A stretch of DNA of 64,000 bases, taken from Furcasterigmium furcatum (lineage: Eukaryota; Ascomycota; Sordariomycetes; Glomerellales; Plectosphaerellaceae). A model generated the notes under the pieces. It searched no databases and was not told where the DNA came from. It saw only the letters and a list, made by a program, of their open reading frames with translations. The stretch spans positions 6,607,626-6,671,625 of the forward strand of contig BCIA01000002.1 of the NCBI GenBank assembly GCA_001599815.1, in the 5' to 3' direction. Shown in pieces: positions 10,299 to 20,500 of the stretch. A program made the position numbers and the translations under genes. Within the stretch, counting starts at the first letter, position 1. Every line of letters begins with the position of its first letter.

Positions 10299-12182
10299 AT
10301 GCCAGTCTTCAACCAATACTACTACAAACCTTTGGCGTCCCCAGAGGCTATCAGGCTCATCCTTCTGGACCCCGCATCGACTCCTGGCGCTCCATTAAGT
10401 TGCTTGATCATCGACCGCCACCGGCGAACGAAGACCGCCGGCTACTCCGCCGTCTCATACGCGTGGGGCAAGCGTGAACTCACGAGCACCTTGGAAATAC
10501 GCTGTGGCAGCGATACGTCCTATTTGAGGATTGGACTCAACGTTGACGCTCTCCTTCGAGCCCTCCGGGCACAGGACGTGCCGGTGTGCCTATGGATCGA
10601 CGCCTTATGCATCAATCAGAATGATGAGATGGAAAAGGCCCAACAAATCCCCCTCATGGGTCGAATATACGGCGAGGCTGAGCAAGTACACAACTGGCTA
10701 GGTGCAGACGACCACGCGACTGCGGGAGTGTTTGCGTTCTTCCTGAAAGCAAGCCAGATTCGGATCATGGCACAGAAGCAGTGGGAAATTGCCCGGCACG
10801 TTTCGTCCCTGATGAGAAAATACATAGGAGACAACGGGATAAGCGGTCTTGATCGCCTCTCTGAGTTCTTCGATCGGCCATGGTTCTCACGCCGTTGGGT
10901 TATTCAAGAAGCGGGCCTTTCCCGGAAGGCTGTGGTCCACTGCGGGAACTATTCAATACCGCTACGAACGATGTCCATGGCCGCCGAGCGAATCCAGAGT
11001 TTAGACCTTTCATGGTATCAGGTTAACATGGTGGCCAAGTTGCCGAGCCTGAAGGCAAAAATGGATATTCTGGAGTTGCTCTGGTATTACCACGGAGCCT
11101 GCTGTCTTGATCCCAGAGATCGGGTCGCTGCCCTGCTAGGACTTGTCCCCAACATCGCCTCTCACCTACAGTACAATGTTCACTGGTCAGAGCTATACCG
11201 ACAGCTCGCAACATTTGTTCTGGATTTTGGCTGCCACGATGCCAGGCTTCAACTGATGCTTCAACTGTTCGAGTTCGGCCCTGTCACTTGCCCGGCAGAG
11301 GCGTCTTTTCCATCGTGGGTCCCGGACTGGTCAAAGAACCGGCTGCGATCTCTCCCCTACCACTCTCGCATCAGAAATCCGGATACCTTCGAGCGCATGC
11401 CTACCTCCCCTGGGCATAGTGAAAAGTCGATTCTGACCTTCCAGAATGGGGGCCTCCACATTCACTGGGATATCTCAGTGAGTGGTCGAAGAGGACGGCT
11501 GGTCACCCTTGCGACGGGGATCGACTCATGGCGGTCGAGCAGGGCGCAGCGGGCTGAAGGGGTTACCGACGCCTTGTATCGGCTTTTCCCATCACCGCCA
11601 GGGTCTCTCTCTGGCCTTCTCGCCATCTCCTCGCTATTGGAAAGGATCATGGAGTTTCGTCACAACACTCTAGACCATCAACTGGACACGGAATTTTTCG
11701 GCAGTTATTCTCGAAGAATCGCCCGCATGCTTCCCAAAACCCTCGAAGCGACTTCTTTGAGCTCATTGCGGGGTCTGGACGCTCTCCTACGGGAATTCAC
11801 TCTTCTCAAACTGGACCCCTTCGACTCTGGGTCCGGAGCCACACGAGCGTACGGGATTGGCCCCATGGACGTCAAGAGCGGTGATATCATGGTACCACTC
11901 TGGCGTTTAGATTGGGAACCTAAAACGCACCAGAAGGCACTAGAAGATGAGGGGGCGGTCGTTCACTTCGTCACGATGCTGGCTGTGAGATCTGTCAAGT
12001 CTCTCCGGGCCGAGGACGTCACATCAAACGGACAAACATCCCCTCCCAGGGGCAAAATTCTCGGTCCCGCGGTCTGTGTTGTAATTGGAGGTGCGAAGAA
12101 CTATACGGATGACGTATCTCAGGAAGCAAGGAGGAGCAAAGAAGCAGTACGGGACGATGAGTATTGCATGATGCTAGAATAA
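10299..12182 (+). CDS. HET-domain protein (heterokaryon incompatibility type)
   Basis: A single exon of 627 residues starting MPVFNQYYY; the first ATG in frame is at 10299. The HET domain covers roughly residues 46-205. Its diagnostic blocks are YSAVSYAWG, then VCLWIDALCINQND, and IPLMGRIYGEAEQVHNWLG, followed by the SRRWVIQEAG block. Downstream are the usual features of this large family: the CCLDPRDRVAALLGLV segment and FPSWVPDWS. The last 250 residues are variable, without another recognised domain. HET proteins are associated with nonself recognition and cell death after hyphal fusion, acting in the cytoplasm, often with NLR partners. The frame is intact with no internal stop. Neighbours are an NLR-like relic upstream and an unusual divergent pair downstream, suggesting an accessory patch. 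Confidence 0.93.
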   Translation: MPVFNQYYYKPLASPEAIRLILLDPASTPGAPLSCLIIDRHRRTKTAGYSAVSYAWGKRELTSTLEIRCGSDTSYLRIGLNVDALLRALRAQDVPVCLWIDALCINQNDEMEKAQQIPLMGRIYGEAEQVHNWLGADDHATAGVFAFFLKASQIRIMAQKQWEIARHVSSLMRKYIGDNGISGLDRLSEFFDRPWFSRRWVIQEAGLSRKAVVHCGNYSIPLRTMSMAAERIQSLDLSWYQVNMVAKLPSLKAKMDILELLWYYHGACCLDPRDRVAALLGLVPNIASHLQYNVHWSELYRQLATFVLDFGCHDARLQLMLQLFEFGPVTCPAEASFPSWVPDWSKNRLRSLPYHSRIRNPDTFERMPTSPGHSEKSILTFQNGGLHIHWDISVSGRRGRLVTLATGIDSWRSSRAQRAEGVTDALYRLFPSPPGSLSGLLAISSLLERIMEFRHNTLDHQLDTEFFGSYSRRIARMLPKTLEATSLSSLRGLDALLREFTLLKLDPFDSGSGATRAYGIGPMDVKSGDIMVPLWRLDWEPKTHQKALEDEGAVVHFVTMLAVRSVKSLRAEDVTSNGQTSPPRGKILGPAVCVVIGGAKNYTDDVSQEARRSKEAVRDDEYCMMLE

Positions 12183-12458
12183 GAAGACCCGTATCAGAAG
12201 TATTCGAACTTAGGACTGGAAGTTAGATAAAAAATGTCACAAATTCTCTAGAAATCATCTTTCATCGGGCTTCATTGACAATGGATATCCTGCGTGCGAT
12301 GAGGTTCATATATGGGAGGGATTCGACAACAATGTCTCGTATCCGGCGCCAAGCGGAGGCAGCAGATATTCAAACAAGCCTCCAGCTATTAAAACCGTTG
12401 GTCCACTGCATCCGGGCGGAAGTTACTCATACTCATACCTGTACAGATACGCAGACAC

Positions 12459-13685
12459 CTAAGAAGTAAACGATCGCTTGAAAGAGGAAGCCAAGTATGC
12501 CTCGTCCTCCTCCCGGTCCGGCGCCCGCTTCCGCTTCCCGAGAGGCGACTCCTCGGGCTCCAGGGACTCTTCCGAACCGTCAGACTCGTCCTCAGGCTCA
12601 TTCTCAGAAGCGCCCCCGGCATCTGTTTCATGTACACCCTCATCCCGCGCACCCTCAAGACCCCGAAGCTCCTCCGAAATCAACGGCGCATACTCCCAGT
12701 CCGCCTCGTGACGGTTCCCGGCTAGGACATGCATGAACCACAGCGCGAGGTTGACCGTCCACCCGCCGCGCGCCTCGTCTCCCCCCTCAGAGTGCGACGA
12801 CCACGGAATCGAGATGTACTCCATCATCCCGTTGTCCCTGAGGCTCCTCTCCAGCCCGCCGCCGTCCCCGGGTTCCTCCTCCGCGCCCGGCGGCCCGTCG
12901 ATGGGCCTGATGCGGAAGATGAACGCCTCCTCGCAGCTCAGGATGCAGCCGTAGCGGCACATGTGCTTGACGCAGTATGAGAAGGCCTGCCTGATGGGCA
13001 TCGCGTCGTCCCTGTTCGGCTGGCCGGCCGCCCATTCGCCGTTGTCGTCGAGCATGGCGCGGGCGAAGAACCGCGAGCTCGTCCACTTGGACGCGGGCTT
13101 GTATTCCTTGGGGAATCTCTCCCCGTCGTCGTCATCGTCCGGCTGGGGAGTGGCGCGGGATGAACCCGAGTCGGGCCGGAGGCGCCAGACGGAGCGCTTC
13201 CTCGGCGCCCTGGCGGCGCTCGCGCTGCGCCGGGCCGGCTGGGTGCGGAGCCTGCCTTCGTTTGAGACCGGCGGCAGGTCGGCTTGTCTTCGTGTCGATG
13301 GTGGCCGCCCCGGCCTCCAGATGACCGGGTTGAATGCGTTCTGGATCGGGTCAAGGGCCGCCGTGACGATGGTCTGCGTCCACTTGTTGATGAGGAGCTT
13401 GGTGTCATCCTCGCTCTGCAGCACGAGGTCTGTTTTGGCGTGTACTGTGGGATAAGGGGGCAGGGAGCGGCCCTCGAGAAGTGCCTCGCGGAGAAGATTG
13501 CCGCCATATATTCTCTCGAGACAGGCAGGGTCGAACTCCTCCCAGGGCTTCAGCCGCTTGGGGAGGAAGTACCGGCGGTCGTGGGTGTTGCTCGTCTTGC
13601 TGCGCGGCTTCGGGTGACGCACTTCGGGATTGGCATGCGTCAGGAACTGGAAGATGGACGTGGCGGGTGGACCCGTGCCTGGCAT
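12459..13685 (-). CDS. Hypothetical protein, possible PD-(D/E)XK-like fold, divergent partner of the FTA2-type gene
   Basis: A 408-residue single-exon frame. The open frame extends upstream of the ATG at 13685 without another ATG, and a TTACCCCAG there could be an acceptor of a leader intron; I start at MPGTGPPATSIF. An N-terminal basic region and a WEEFDPACLERIYGGNLLR block precede a Pro/Arg-rich linker (about 125-190). A compact conserved-looking core follows: FPKEYKPASKW, then MPIRQAFSYCVKHMCRYGCI and LSCEEAFIFRIRP, near residues 205-280. The tail is acidic (EPEDESDGSEESLEPEE) with a KRKR nuclear-signal-like stretch. An E-x-K followed by a helix with Q...Y and RYG is the pattern of fungal PD-(D/E)XK-like proteins. 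That assignment is an inference, not a recognised hit. Confidence 0.7.
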   Translation of the reverse strand: MPGTGPPATSIFQFLTHANPEVRHPKPRSKTSNTHDRRYFLPKRLKPWEEFDPACLERIYGGNLLREALLEGRSLPPYPTVHAKTDLVLQSEDDTKLLINKWTQTIVTAALDPIQNAFNPVIWRPGRPPSTRRQADLPPVSNEGRLRTQPARRSASAARAPRKRSVWRLRPDSGSSRATPQPDDDDDGERFPKEYKPASKWTSSRFFARAMLDDNGEWAAGQPNRDDAMPIRQAFSYCVKHMCRYGCILSCEEAFIFRIRPIDGPPGAEEEPGDGGGLERSLRDNGMMEYISIPWSSHSEGGDEARGGWTVNLALWFMHVLAGNRHEADWEYAPLISEELRGLEGARDEGVHETDAGGASENEPEDESDGSEESLEPEESPLGKRKRAPDREEDEAYLASSFKRSFTS

Positions 13686-13826
13686 TTCGACGTACTGCTG
13701 CTGATCCACGGAGAGAGACAGAGTCTGGGGTAAAGGCAAGGATCAAAGACAAGACAGAGACAGCTGGCTGGCTGGTGAACGAAACCGTCCGGAGCAAGGG
13801 ATGAGGCGTCCAGTCACTCCTATCTA

Positions 13827-13836
13827 CTTATATAAG
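13827..13836 (-). promoter_or_regulatory. TATA-like element of the minus-strand gene
   Basis: CTTATATAAG, a perfect 10-bp palindrome about 145 bp upstream of the ATG at 13685. Because it is palindromic its direction is set only by position. Confidence 0.45.
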
Positions 13837-14151
13837 GGCGGCAACCGCGCAAATCAAGTATATGAATAGAATGCCCCCTCCCGTCTCTGTTAGTGTGGTT
13901 GCACATGCATTCCGAATAAGGCCCAACGCTGCCACACGTGTTGGCCATGGCGATGCAGCCAACAAGCCCCCAAGACAGACGATGCAGATGACTGCGGACA
14001 TCATTGGCGGGTAAAGTGAGCAGCGCACCCTCCCAGCTCTCGGATCACACACGCCATACCACTTACATCGGACCGACACGGGCGCTCCCTAGTTCCCGAG
14101 CGCGGATCGAGAAGGGGAACCCGGAGGCAGTAGTAGTATTACAGGCAGTAC

Positions 14152-14159
14152 TTATATAT
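14152..14159 (+). promoter_or_regulatory. TATA-like element of the FTA2-type gene
   Basis: TTATATAT lies about 70 bp upstream of the ATG at 14228, a plausible TATA distance for a short fungal leader. Confidence 0.45.
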
Positions 14160-14227
14160 GAACGGCGACGGACACGGGGGAGCATCGACAGCAACGACAG
14201 CTGCCCTATCTGCCACATTCATCGAAA

Positions 14228-15177
14228 ATGCCCAGACGACAAGTCCCGAGGCCAATTCCCAAATCTCTCCCGCCCTGCGACGGCCCGCGGCTTCACCTTT
14301 TCCAACACCACGATTCTCCCATCGACTGGCTTGAGAGGCTCGACACAGGCCGGGACGGCGCCGAGGACGAGGATGAGGACGAGGACGAGAACCCGACGAG
14401 GGAGGGCTACGTTTTCCACGCCCGGGTCAGGGGCCGGGACTACGCGATCAAAGTGGTAAGTCCTGAGCCAGAAGCACCATCCTCCACCGAATTAGAGGCG
14501 CGAGCTGACCAGCCCGCCCGCAGTTCAAGTTCTACGATCCCGCAACCAGCGACTACTTCTGGGGCCCCCTCCTCGGGAAGAAGACCCCCCCGCAGACGGC
14601 CGCGTACTACACCGACCCCTTTTTCTGCGAGTGCCGGGCCTACGGCCGGATCCACGAAGCCCTCGCGAAGAAGCAACTCCGCCACCTGGCCGTGCCGTGC
14701 CACGGGTTCCTCTTCCTCGACGAGGGCGACGCGCAGCTCTTGCAGAGCCGCCGCGGCGTCGACTTTGCACTGGACAAGGTCGACCTGGGCTTCCAGCGAG
14801 GCGCAGTCGGCGGCACCCGCGTGCGCGCCATCGTCAAGGACCTCGCGTCCTCGGACCATGGCGTCGGCAGCACGAGGAGCCTCAAGAACATCCTGAAGGA
14901 TATAAGGGTGATGAACGGCCAGAAGCTGTTCAACATGGACATCAGGCTCGACAACTACAGGGACGGGATGCTCGTGGATTTTGGGTCGTCGTGGACGGAG
15001 CCGTGTCCGCTGCTGGACGCGCTGGACGAGGGGACGGCGTCGACCTCGCGGCGGGCGGATTTGGACTTGTTCGACCAGATGCTGAGTGATGAGGACATTC
15101 CGAATCCGAGCAATGTCAGGGCCACGCCGAACTTGGTGTATTGTAAGAAGTTGCGGCCGCGGAAGAAGAAGAAATGA
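14228..15177 (+). CDS. FTA2-family protein (Sim4 complex subunit-like, protein-kinase fold)
   Basis: Two exons, 14228-14455 and 14524-15177, joined by a 68-nt intron (GTAAGT, GCTGAC branch, CGCAG), giving 293 residues. After an acidic segment (EDEDEDEDEN) the fold follows a protein kinase. There is an ATP-lysine block (RDYAIKV, split by the intron before FKFYDP), a helix-C-like DPFFCECRAYGRI with its Glu, a catalytic-loop-like MDIRLDNY with Asp and Asn in kinase spacing, and VDFGSSW as the DFG motif. The family is named after the S. pombe kinetochore Sim4 subunit Fta2, but it is widely expanded in filamentous fungi, where most copies have no known role. Unlike a pure pseudokinase, this copy keeps all core residues I can check. 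It is divergent from, and shares a promoter with, the 12459-13685 gene. Confidence 0.8.
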
Positions 15178-15526
15178 TACCGTCGGGGACATCGACCAAA
15201 GCGTCAAGATCGCCCTCGCATCGTGGAAGAGTATTGCCATTTCGCATCAACAACGTGGTGTGTTCCTCTGCTCTCACACCAAGACCAAACCCTCGTCAAA
15301 ATCAATCAAAAGAAAACCCTCGCCGGCCAGAAGAACATCAGGTAGTGTACATGGACCAATCATTCTGGTCATCTCATCCCTCGTCAGCACATCGTCCTCC
15401 GGCATACCATCCTTTTCTCTCAGGCCAGCCTCGTCGACGGCCGGCGCAGCAACAATTCCCCAGAGGCATCAAAAAGCTCCAGTCGACAGGTTGTAAGGCG
15501 TCCGTCCCGGGCATGAGCCCGCCCAC
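15178..15526. other. Convergent 3' intergenic region
   Basis: Lies between the stop codons of the FTA2-type gene (+) and the PARP-finger gene (-). No coding sequence or structure is noticed. Confidence 0.5.
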
Positions 15527-16762
15527 TCAAGCAACGCTCTTGCGGCCACGGCGCTTCGGCTTCTCGGCCGGCGCCTCATCCGCCGCCGCAGGGGCAGCCT
15601 TGGCCTTGCGGCCCCTCTTGGGCTTGGGAGCCGGCTCCTCCTCCTCTTCGGCCTCCTCCTCGTCCTCCTCCGGCTCCGGCTCGGCGGCCTTCTTGGGCCG
15701 GCCGCGGCCCTTGGCCGGCGCCTTCTTGGGCTTGACGTCCTCCTCGCTCTCGGGCTCGGGCTTCACGGCGGCCTTAGCCCGCTTGCCCTTGGCCTTGACG
15801 GGCTTCTCGTCATCCTCCTCCTCGGCCTTGACCTTAGCGGTGGCCTTGCCACGCTTGGCCTTGGGCTTCGGCTTCTCTTCCTCCTCCTCTTCGTCTTCCT
15901 CCTCCTCGTCATCATCCTCCACCTTGATCTTGGGAATGGCAGCGGCCTTCCTGCCGCGCTTGGGCTTGGGCTTCTCCTCCTCATCCTCGGCGTCCTCATC
16001 CTTCGCCTTGGGAGCGGCGGCCTTCTTGGCGCGCTTGGGCTTTGGCTTCTCCTCGTCCTCGTCCTCATCGGCCTTCTTGGCACGCTTCTTGGTCTTGACG
16101 GGGGTGGCAGCTTCCTTCAGGGGTGTCAGTCATCCTGGGACCATCAACAGCAGAACAAACAGAGCAACATACCTCGGTTTCCTCGCCCTCCTTCGCGGCC
16201 TTGACAGCTTTGCGGCCGCGGATGGCACGCTGACCAGGGACGTTGTACTCGGGGTCCTATGTACCAGTTAGCACAAGCTCACCGCACGGATGGGTGAGTG
16301 AGACGCACGCCGTTGAAGTCCTCGGCCGCGATGTGTCCCGCGACGACCGCATCGCGGATCTTCTTCTGCAGGTCCGGATGGGCGGCGAGCTCATCGTAGC
16401 CGTCGATGACGTCGAAGTCGTGCCCGCCGCCGACCTTGAGCGCGGACGACTGGACGTTCTGCATCTGCTGGCCGGAGACGCAGCCCCAGTGCTTCCAGCG
16501 CCAGGAGCCGTTGCCGTTGAAGTCGACCCAGGTGCCGAAGCGCAGGGCGCCCTTGAGGATCTTCTCGCTGTTGGCCTTGCAGACCGAGTCCTGGCAGCCG
16601 GCGCGGCTGGTGCTCGAGACCTCTGGGGGGGCGTTAGCGGGCTGATGTCGTTGGGCGGGTGGCGGACGGCGTGCAGGAGGCGGCGGTGGAGGCGCCGGCC
16701 CAGCCGATGAAAACGTGGAGGCTGCGGAGGGGATACTCACCGATACGGTACTGCGTCGACAT
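15527..16762 (-). CDS. PARP-type zinc finger nuclear protein with AT-hook-like acidic/basic tail
   Basis: Four exons on the minus strand: 16762-16741, 16622-16309, 16256-16173 and 16114-15527, giving 335 residues. All three introns have GT donors and AG acceptors with CTAAC or CTGAC branches. The tiny 22-nt first exon encodes MSTQYRI. Residues about 8-85 form a zf-PARP finger: SRAGCQDSVCKANSEKI, then LRFGTWV and SWRWKHWGC, with the C, C, H, C ligands in order. These fingers bind DNA ends or breaks in PARP1 and DNA ligase III. The rest alternates acidic blocks with KPKPKRGRK and KGRGRPKKA motifs, the latter like an AT-hook. No PARP catalytic domain is present. It is likely a chromatin or DNA-damage-associated nuclear protein. 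It sits just downstream of the ATR gene on the same strand. Confidence 0.88.
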
Positions 16763-17510
16763 GTTTGCGGCCGTGCTGTTGTTCAGGGAGGGGTGATGAG
16801 GGTATTCACGTTGGGTGTAAAGGAGATGAAATGGGCTGATGAGACGCGTTCGCGCGTCGCGGACTTGGTTGAAGGCGCCGTACTCGGGTAGCGGGAGCGC
16901 GCCCACTCAGGCTTTCCTCTGAAGGCAGATTTGCGACAGAAATAACTGGAGGTGTATGAAACCAGGCGCAGTGGAAAGGACGGACGGAGGGAGACGAGGT
17001 TTATGTGAAGCGTCAAAGACAAAGGAAGACGACGCTGGTGGTTTCTGAGATGAGGCGCCACAATCTTGGGACAAGCGTTCGATAATGAATTTGGGGGTCC
17101 TCGCTAAGCCCGTGCCCCGAGGCCGCTAGCGCAACCTGGAAGCCCCCTGGGCGCTCCTTCCCGCCTGACACCTGGGCGACTGCCTAACTTCAACTATGAA
17201 TCCATCACTTTTCGCCGCCTAAAATTGATTGCCTTCAAGCTCAATGCTCCATGTTCAGTCCTGGTTTCTGCCTAGTAATTCCAGGTTACTAAGGACTAAA
17301 TACTTCTCAAGCGCTGTGTCCCTCACAGCCGGGCCATGATGTCACGGATCTACACCTCTGAGCTGTCACTTGGCCCGAGCTCAAGCTCAAGCTCCCAGCT
17401 CCAACCGTCCACGGCACCGTCACTGATTCAGGGCTATTCACATTATGCACCACCTCAGGATGGGTATATACAGCCACCTCTCCTTATAAACGCTACAACC
17501 TCTATAACAT
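16763..17510. other. Intergenic: PARP-finger promoter and ATR 3' flank
   Basis: About 750 bp with no convincing gene. It should carry the promoter of the PARP-finger gene and the terminator of the ATR gene, both minus strand. A short AGCTCA repeat-like run lies near 17377-17395. Confidence 0.45.
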
Positions 17511-20500
17511 TTACAAAAACGGGCACCACCCGATATACATGGCCGACAGGTTCCTCGGATCGACCGCCTGCTTGATCAGCTCCTCGACGTGCCCCTCCAC
17601 GCTCAGCGGGATGCTCTCCTGCGGCAGCAAGCCCCTGACCTTGCGCTTGATGCTCGCCACCACCAGCCCCGGCTCGAGCCTGATCTCCCCCGCCGCCGGC
17701 GCCACCGGCCGCCCCGTCTTCTTCGGCTTCTGCAGGTCCAGCGTCGGGTCGTAGATGAACGCCTCCAGGATCGTCATCAGCGTCTCCTCCTGCTGCCGCA
17801 GGATCCCCAGCGTCAGCTCGCTGCACGTCCGGAACGGCCCCTCTGCCCCGTGCATCCCCATCGCCGACACCATGTTGTGCGTCAGCCGGAACGGCACCCG
17901 CTCCGGCTCCGCGAATGTCTTGCCCTTGTCGAACAGGCAGTTGAAGTCCACGTGGAATATGCCCCCCGTGTCCTTCTCCAGCAGCACGTTCTCCGCGTGC
18001 CGGTCGCCCAGGCCCAGGATCGTCCCCACCATCGACATGACCGCCGCCGACCGCGTGTACCGGATCCGCGCCGCGAACCACGCCGCCGGGTGCGGGAACT
18101 GCTGGATGAACCAGTGGTGCAGCCGCGGCGGGAAGTCGCCCAGCACAGACTCCGTGAAGATCTTGATGCTGTCCGGCGTCTGCAGCGCGTCCTTCATCTT
18201 CTGCTTGATCGTCATGTAGTCCGGCGTTTTGCCCATCTGCTTGTACTGCTCCAGCAGGATGTCGCGGAGCGTCTTGAGCCCGTCCACCCACTCGATGATG
18301 CCGCACTCCTCGTTCAGCGGCGTCACCGCGTACGTCCGGATGTACAGCTGCCGACGGCTCGACTCGGCGTCTCGCTTCAGCGACCGGTTGATCATCCCGT
18401 TGAACTCCATCAGGCGCTGGTCCGTCCGCAGGTCGTCCTTGGGCTTGATCATGAGCATGTAGTTGTTGCCGTCTGAGCCACGAGCCGTCAATCGTCGGGG
18501 CCTCGCGAGGGAGCTCAACACCAGGACCTCGTCCAGGAACGACTCGATCGTGATGGTATCCCGGGAGAACGCTCGGTGCTTCTTGATGTTATCCGTGAGC
18601 GTCGGGAGAGTGGCCGAGAGCGTCTTCTCCACAGGGACCACCAGCGGACACGGCGTGCACTTATGGTTGAAGCCGAGGTCTCTCGTGATGCTCACAGTCA
18701 TTGTCCTGTTCGTCGTAAAATGCCCGTTGTTGCAGGCGAACAGCAGCTGCTCCGCCAGCTTCTCGCCCTGTCGGATGAGCACCTTCAGATCCAGGCTTCC
18801 CCCGTCCACCTTGCTAGCAATGCCCTTGAGCGTCGCCATGATCTTCTGCCCACGGTCTCGGCGAAGCGATGCCTGCCGTGTGGTCATGATGCCGAACAGG
18901 GCCCAGAGCGACTGTCGAGGATACGCTTCCACGATTTTGACCAAGATCCGTGTGAGTCGCTCAAACACCTCCGGTTTGGGATGCGCGATTCGAGCGACAA
19001 TCTGAGATAGCGCCGTGTAGAACATGTACGCCGGCAGCTTGACGATGTACTTGTCCAGGAACTTGTGCAGGGTCGTCAGCTGCTCCACACGTCGCCTGTG
19101 AAGCTCGCGGGACAATGAGGCCTTGCCCTCGGGCGGCTGGTCGAGCTGCGCTCCAAGGTCCAGCCACAGGGTCATGATTCGGGGGAGTGCCTGGTAGAGA
19201 TACTTGGTGCCGTGGGACAGCGAGCGCAGGTAGTTCTCGACGACGAGTCTGGCCAGCTCACCCTGCACATGGGCGTCACTCTGGTGGTCCACCGGAAGGC
19301 CCTCCTGAGACTCCATGAGCTTCTTGTACAACCTGCCAAGGAAGAAGTGCCCCTTCTCCCAAGCCGCGAGGGTTTTCGGCACTTGTTGATACTGGGTTCG
19401 GAGGGCCAGAATCTGAGTCTGGCCGGCCGCATCAAGCCATTTGGCGAGCGTCAACTGAGCCCTGGCTGTCAGGAGTCTCTGGCTGGAATCCAGCCCGCGA
19501 GCTGAGCCGGTGGCATTGACTTGCGTGGCGAACTTGTTGGAATCAATGGCGCCCTGCAGAACCTGGATTGCCTTGCGGGTGTGTCCGTCCTTCCAGAGTA
19601 GCCGGGCATTTTCGATGACTGCAGATTCGTCGCCGAGTTGCGACGCATGGAGAACGGCATTGAGCGACTGGTGCATCGCGTTGGCCTTTCGAGCCAGCCG
19701 CGCACTCGAGAGCCAGAGCGAGGAAATATCAAGGTCCGTAAACTTGGGCCTGTCATCGAGTTAGCTGCTGTCAAGAACAAAGCACCGACCTGTCTTACCG
19801 AGAGATCTCCATAGCCGCCCGGCGGATGCCCAGGACATATTGCTTGTCGTTGACGTACGCCCCTAGGATCTCCAACCTGCGGTTGAGACTTGTCAAGACC
19901 TCCTGGTGTGCTGGGCCCTCAGCCACTCGTGTGCCGGCGATGATCTCAAGATCAGTCAAGACATGACATCTCAGCATCATTTCATGACAGGCCTGCAGAG
20001 AAGAAGTCGCCGAGAAGGTCATCGCAGAGGCGATTTTGTTCCTCATGCCCTCGAGCGTCGTCGTGAAAGCCTGCTCGCCAGACTTGCCGAGCCGAAGCGC
20101 GCCGAATAGCTTTGCAAGACTCACGTTAAAGTCCTCGAGAACATCGCCGTGGAAACGACCGGCATACGTCGACAGGGTGTCCCAACGACTGGTTGCCCAG
20201 GCCGCCTCGACGGCAAAGGGCACGATTTTATTCTCGGCGGTCGTGTCGACACGCATGCCCTCCACGTAGTTGAGCAACACATCTAGGTCGTCCGTCAGCA
20301 GCGTACCAAGATGAAACAACAGTGAAGCTTACCATGTTGCCCAGACTGCTTGAGACAAGTGAGAAGATCCATCTGGATATCGACATTAGTGGGCTCCTCG
20401 GCCAGTTTGATCTCGTACCACGTCTGTGCAGAGGACCACCGGCCAGCCTTCTTGTGGCTCAAGATCTGCTGGTTGACGTCGAGCACATGAAGACGCGCGG

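Larger units (their letters stand above)
13686..14227. promoter_or_regulatory. Shared divergent promoter of the 12.5-kb and 14.2-kb genes
   Basis: 542 bp separate two diverging start codons, and no other gene fits. Each gene has its own TATA-like element (listed separately). The two genes are therefore likely to be transcribed from one intergenic control region. Confidence 0.55.
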
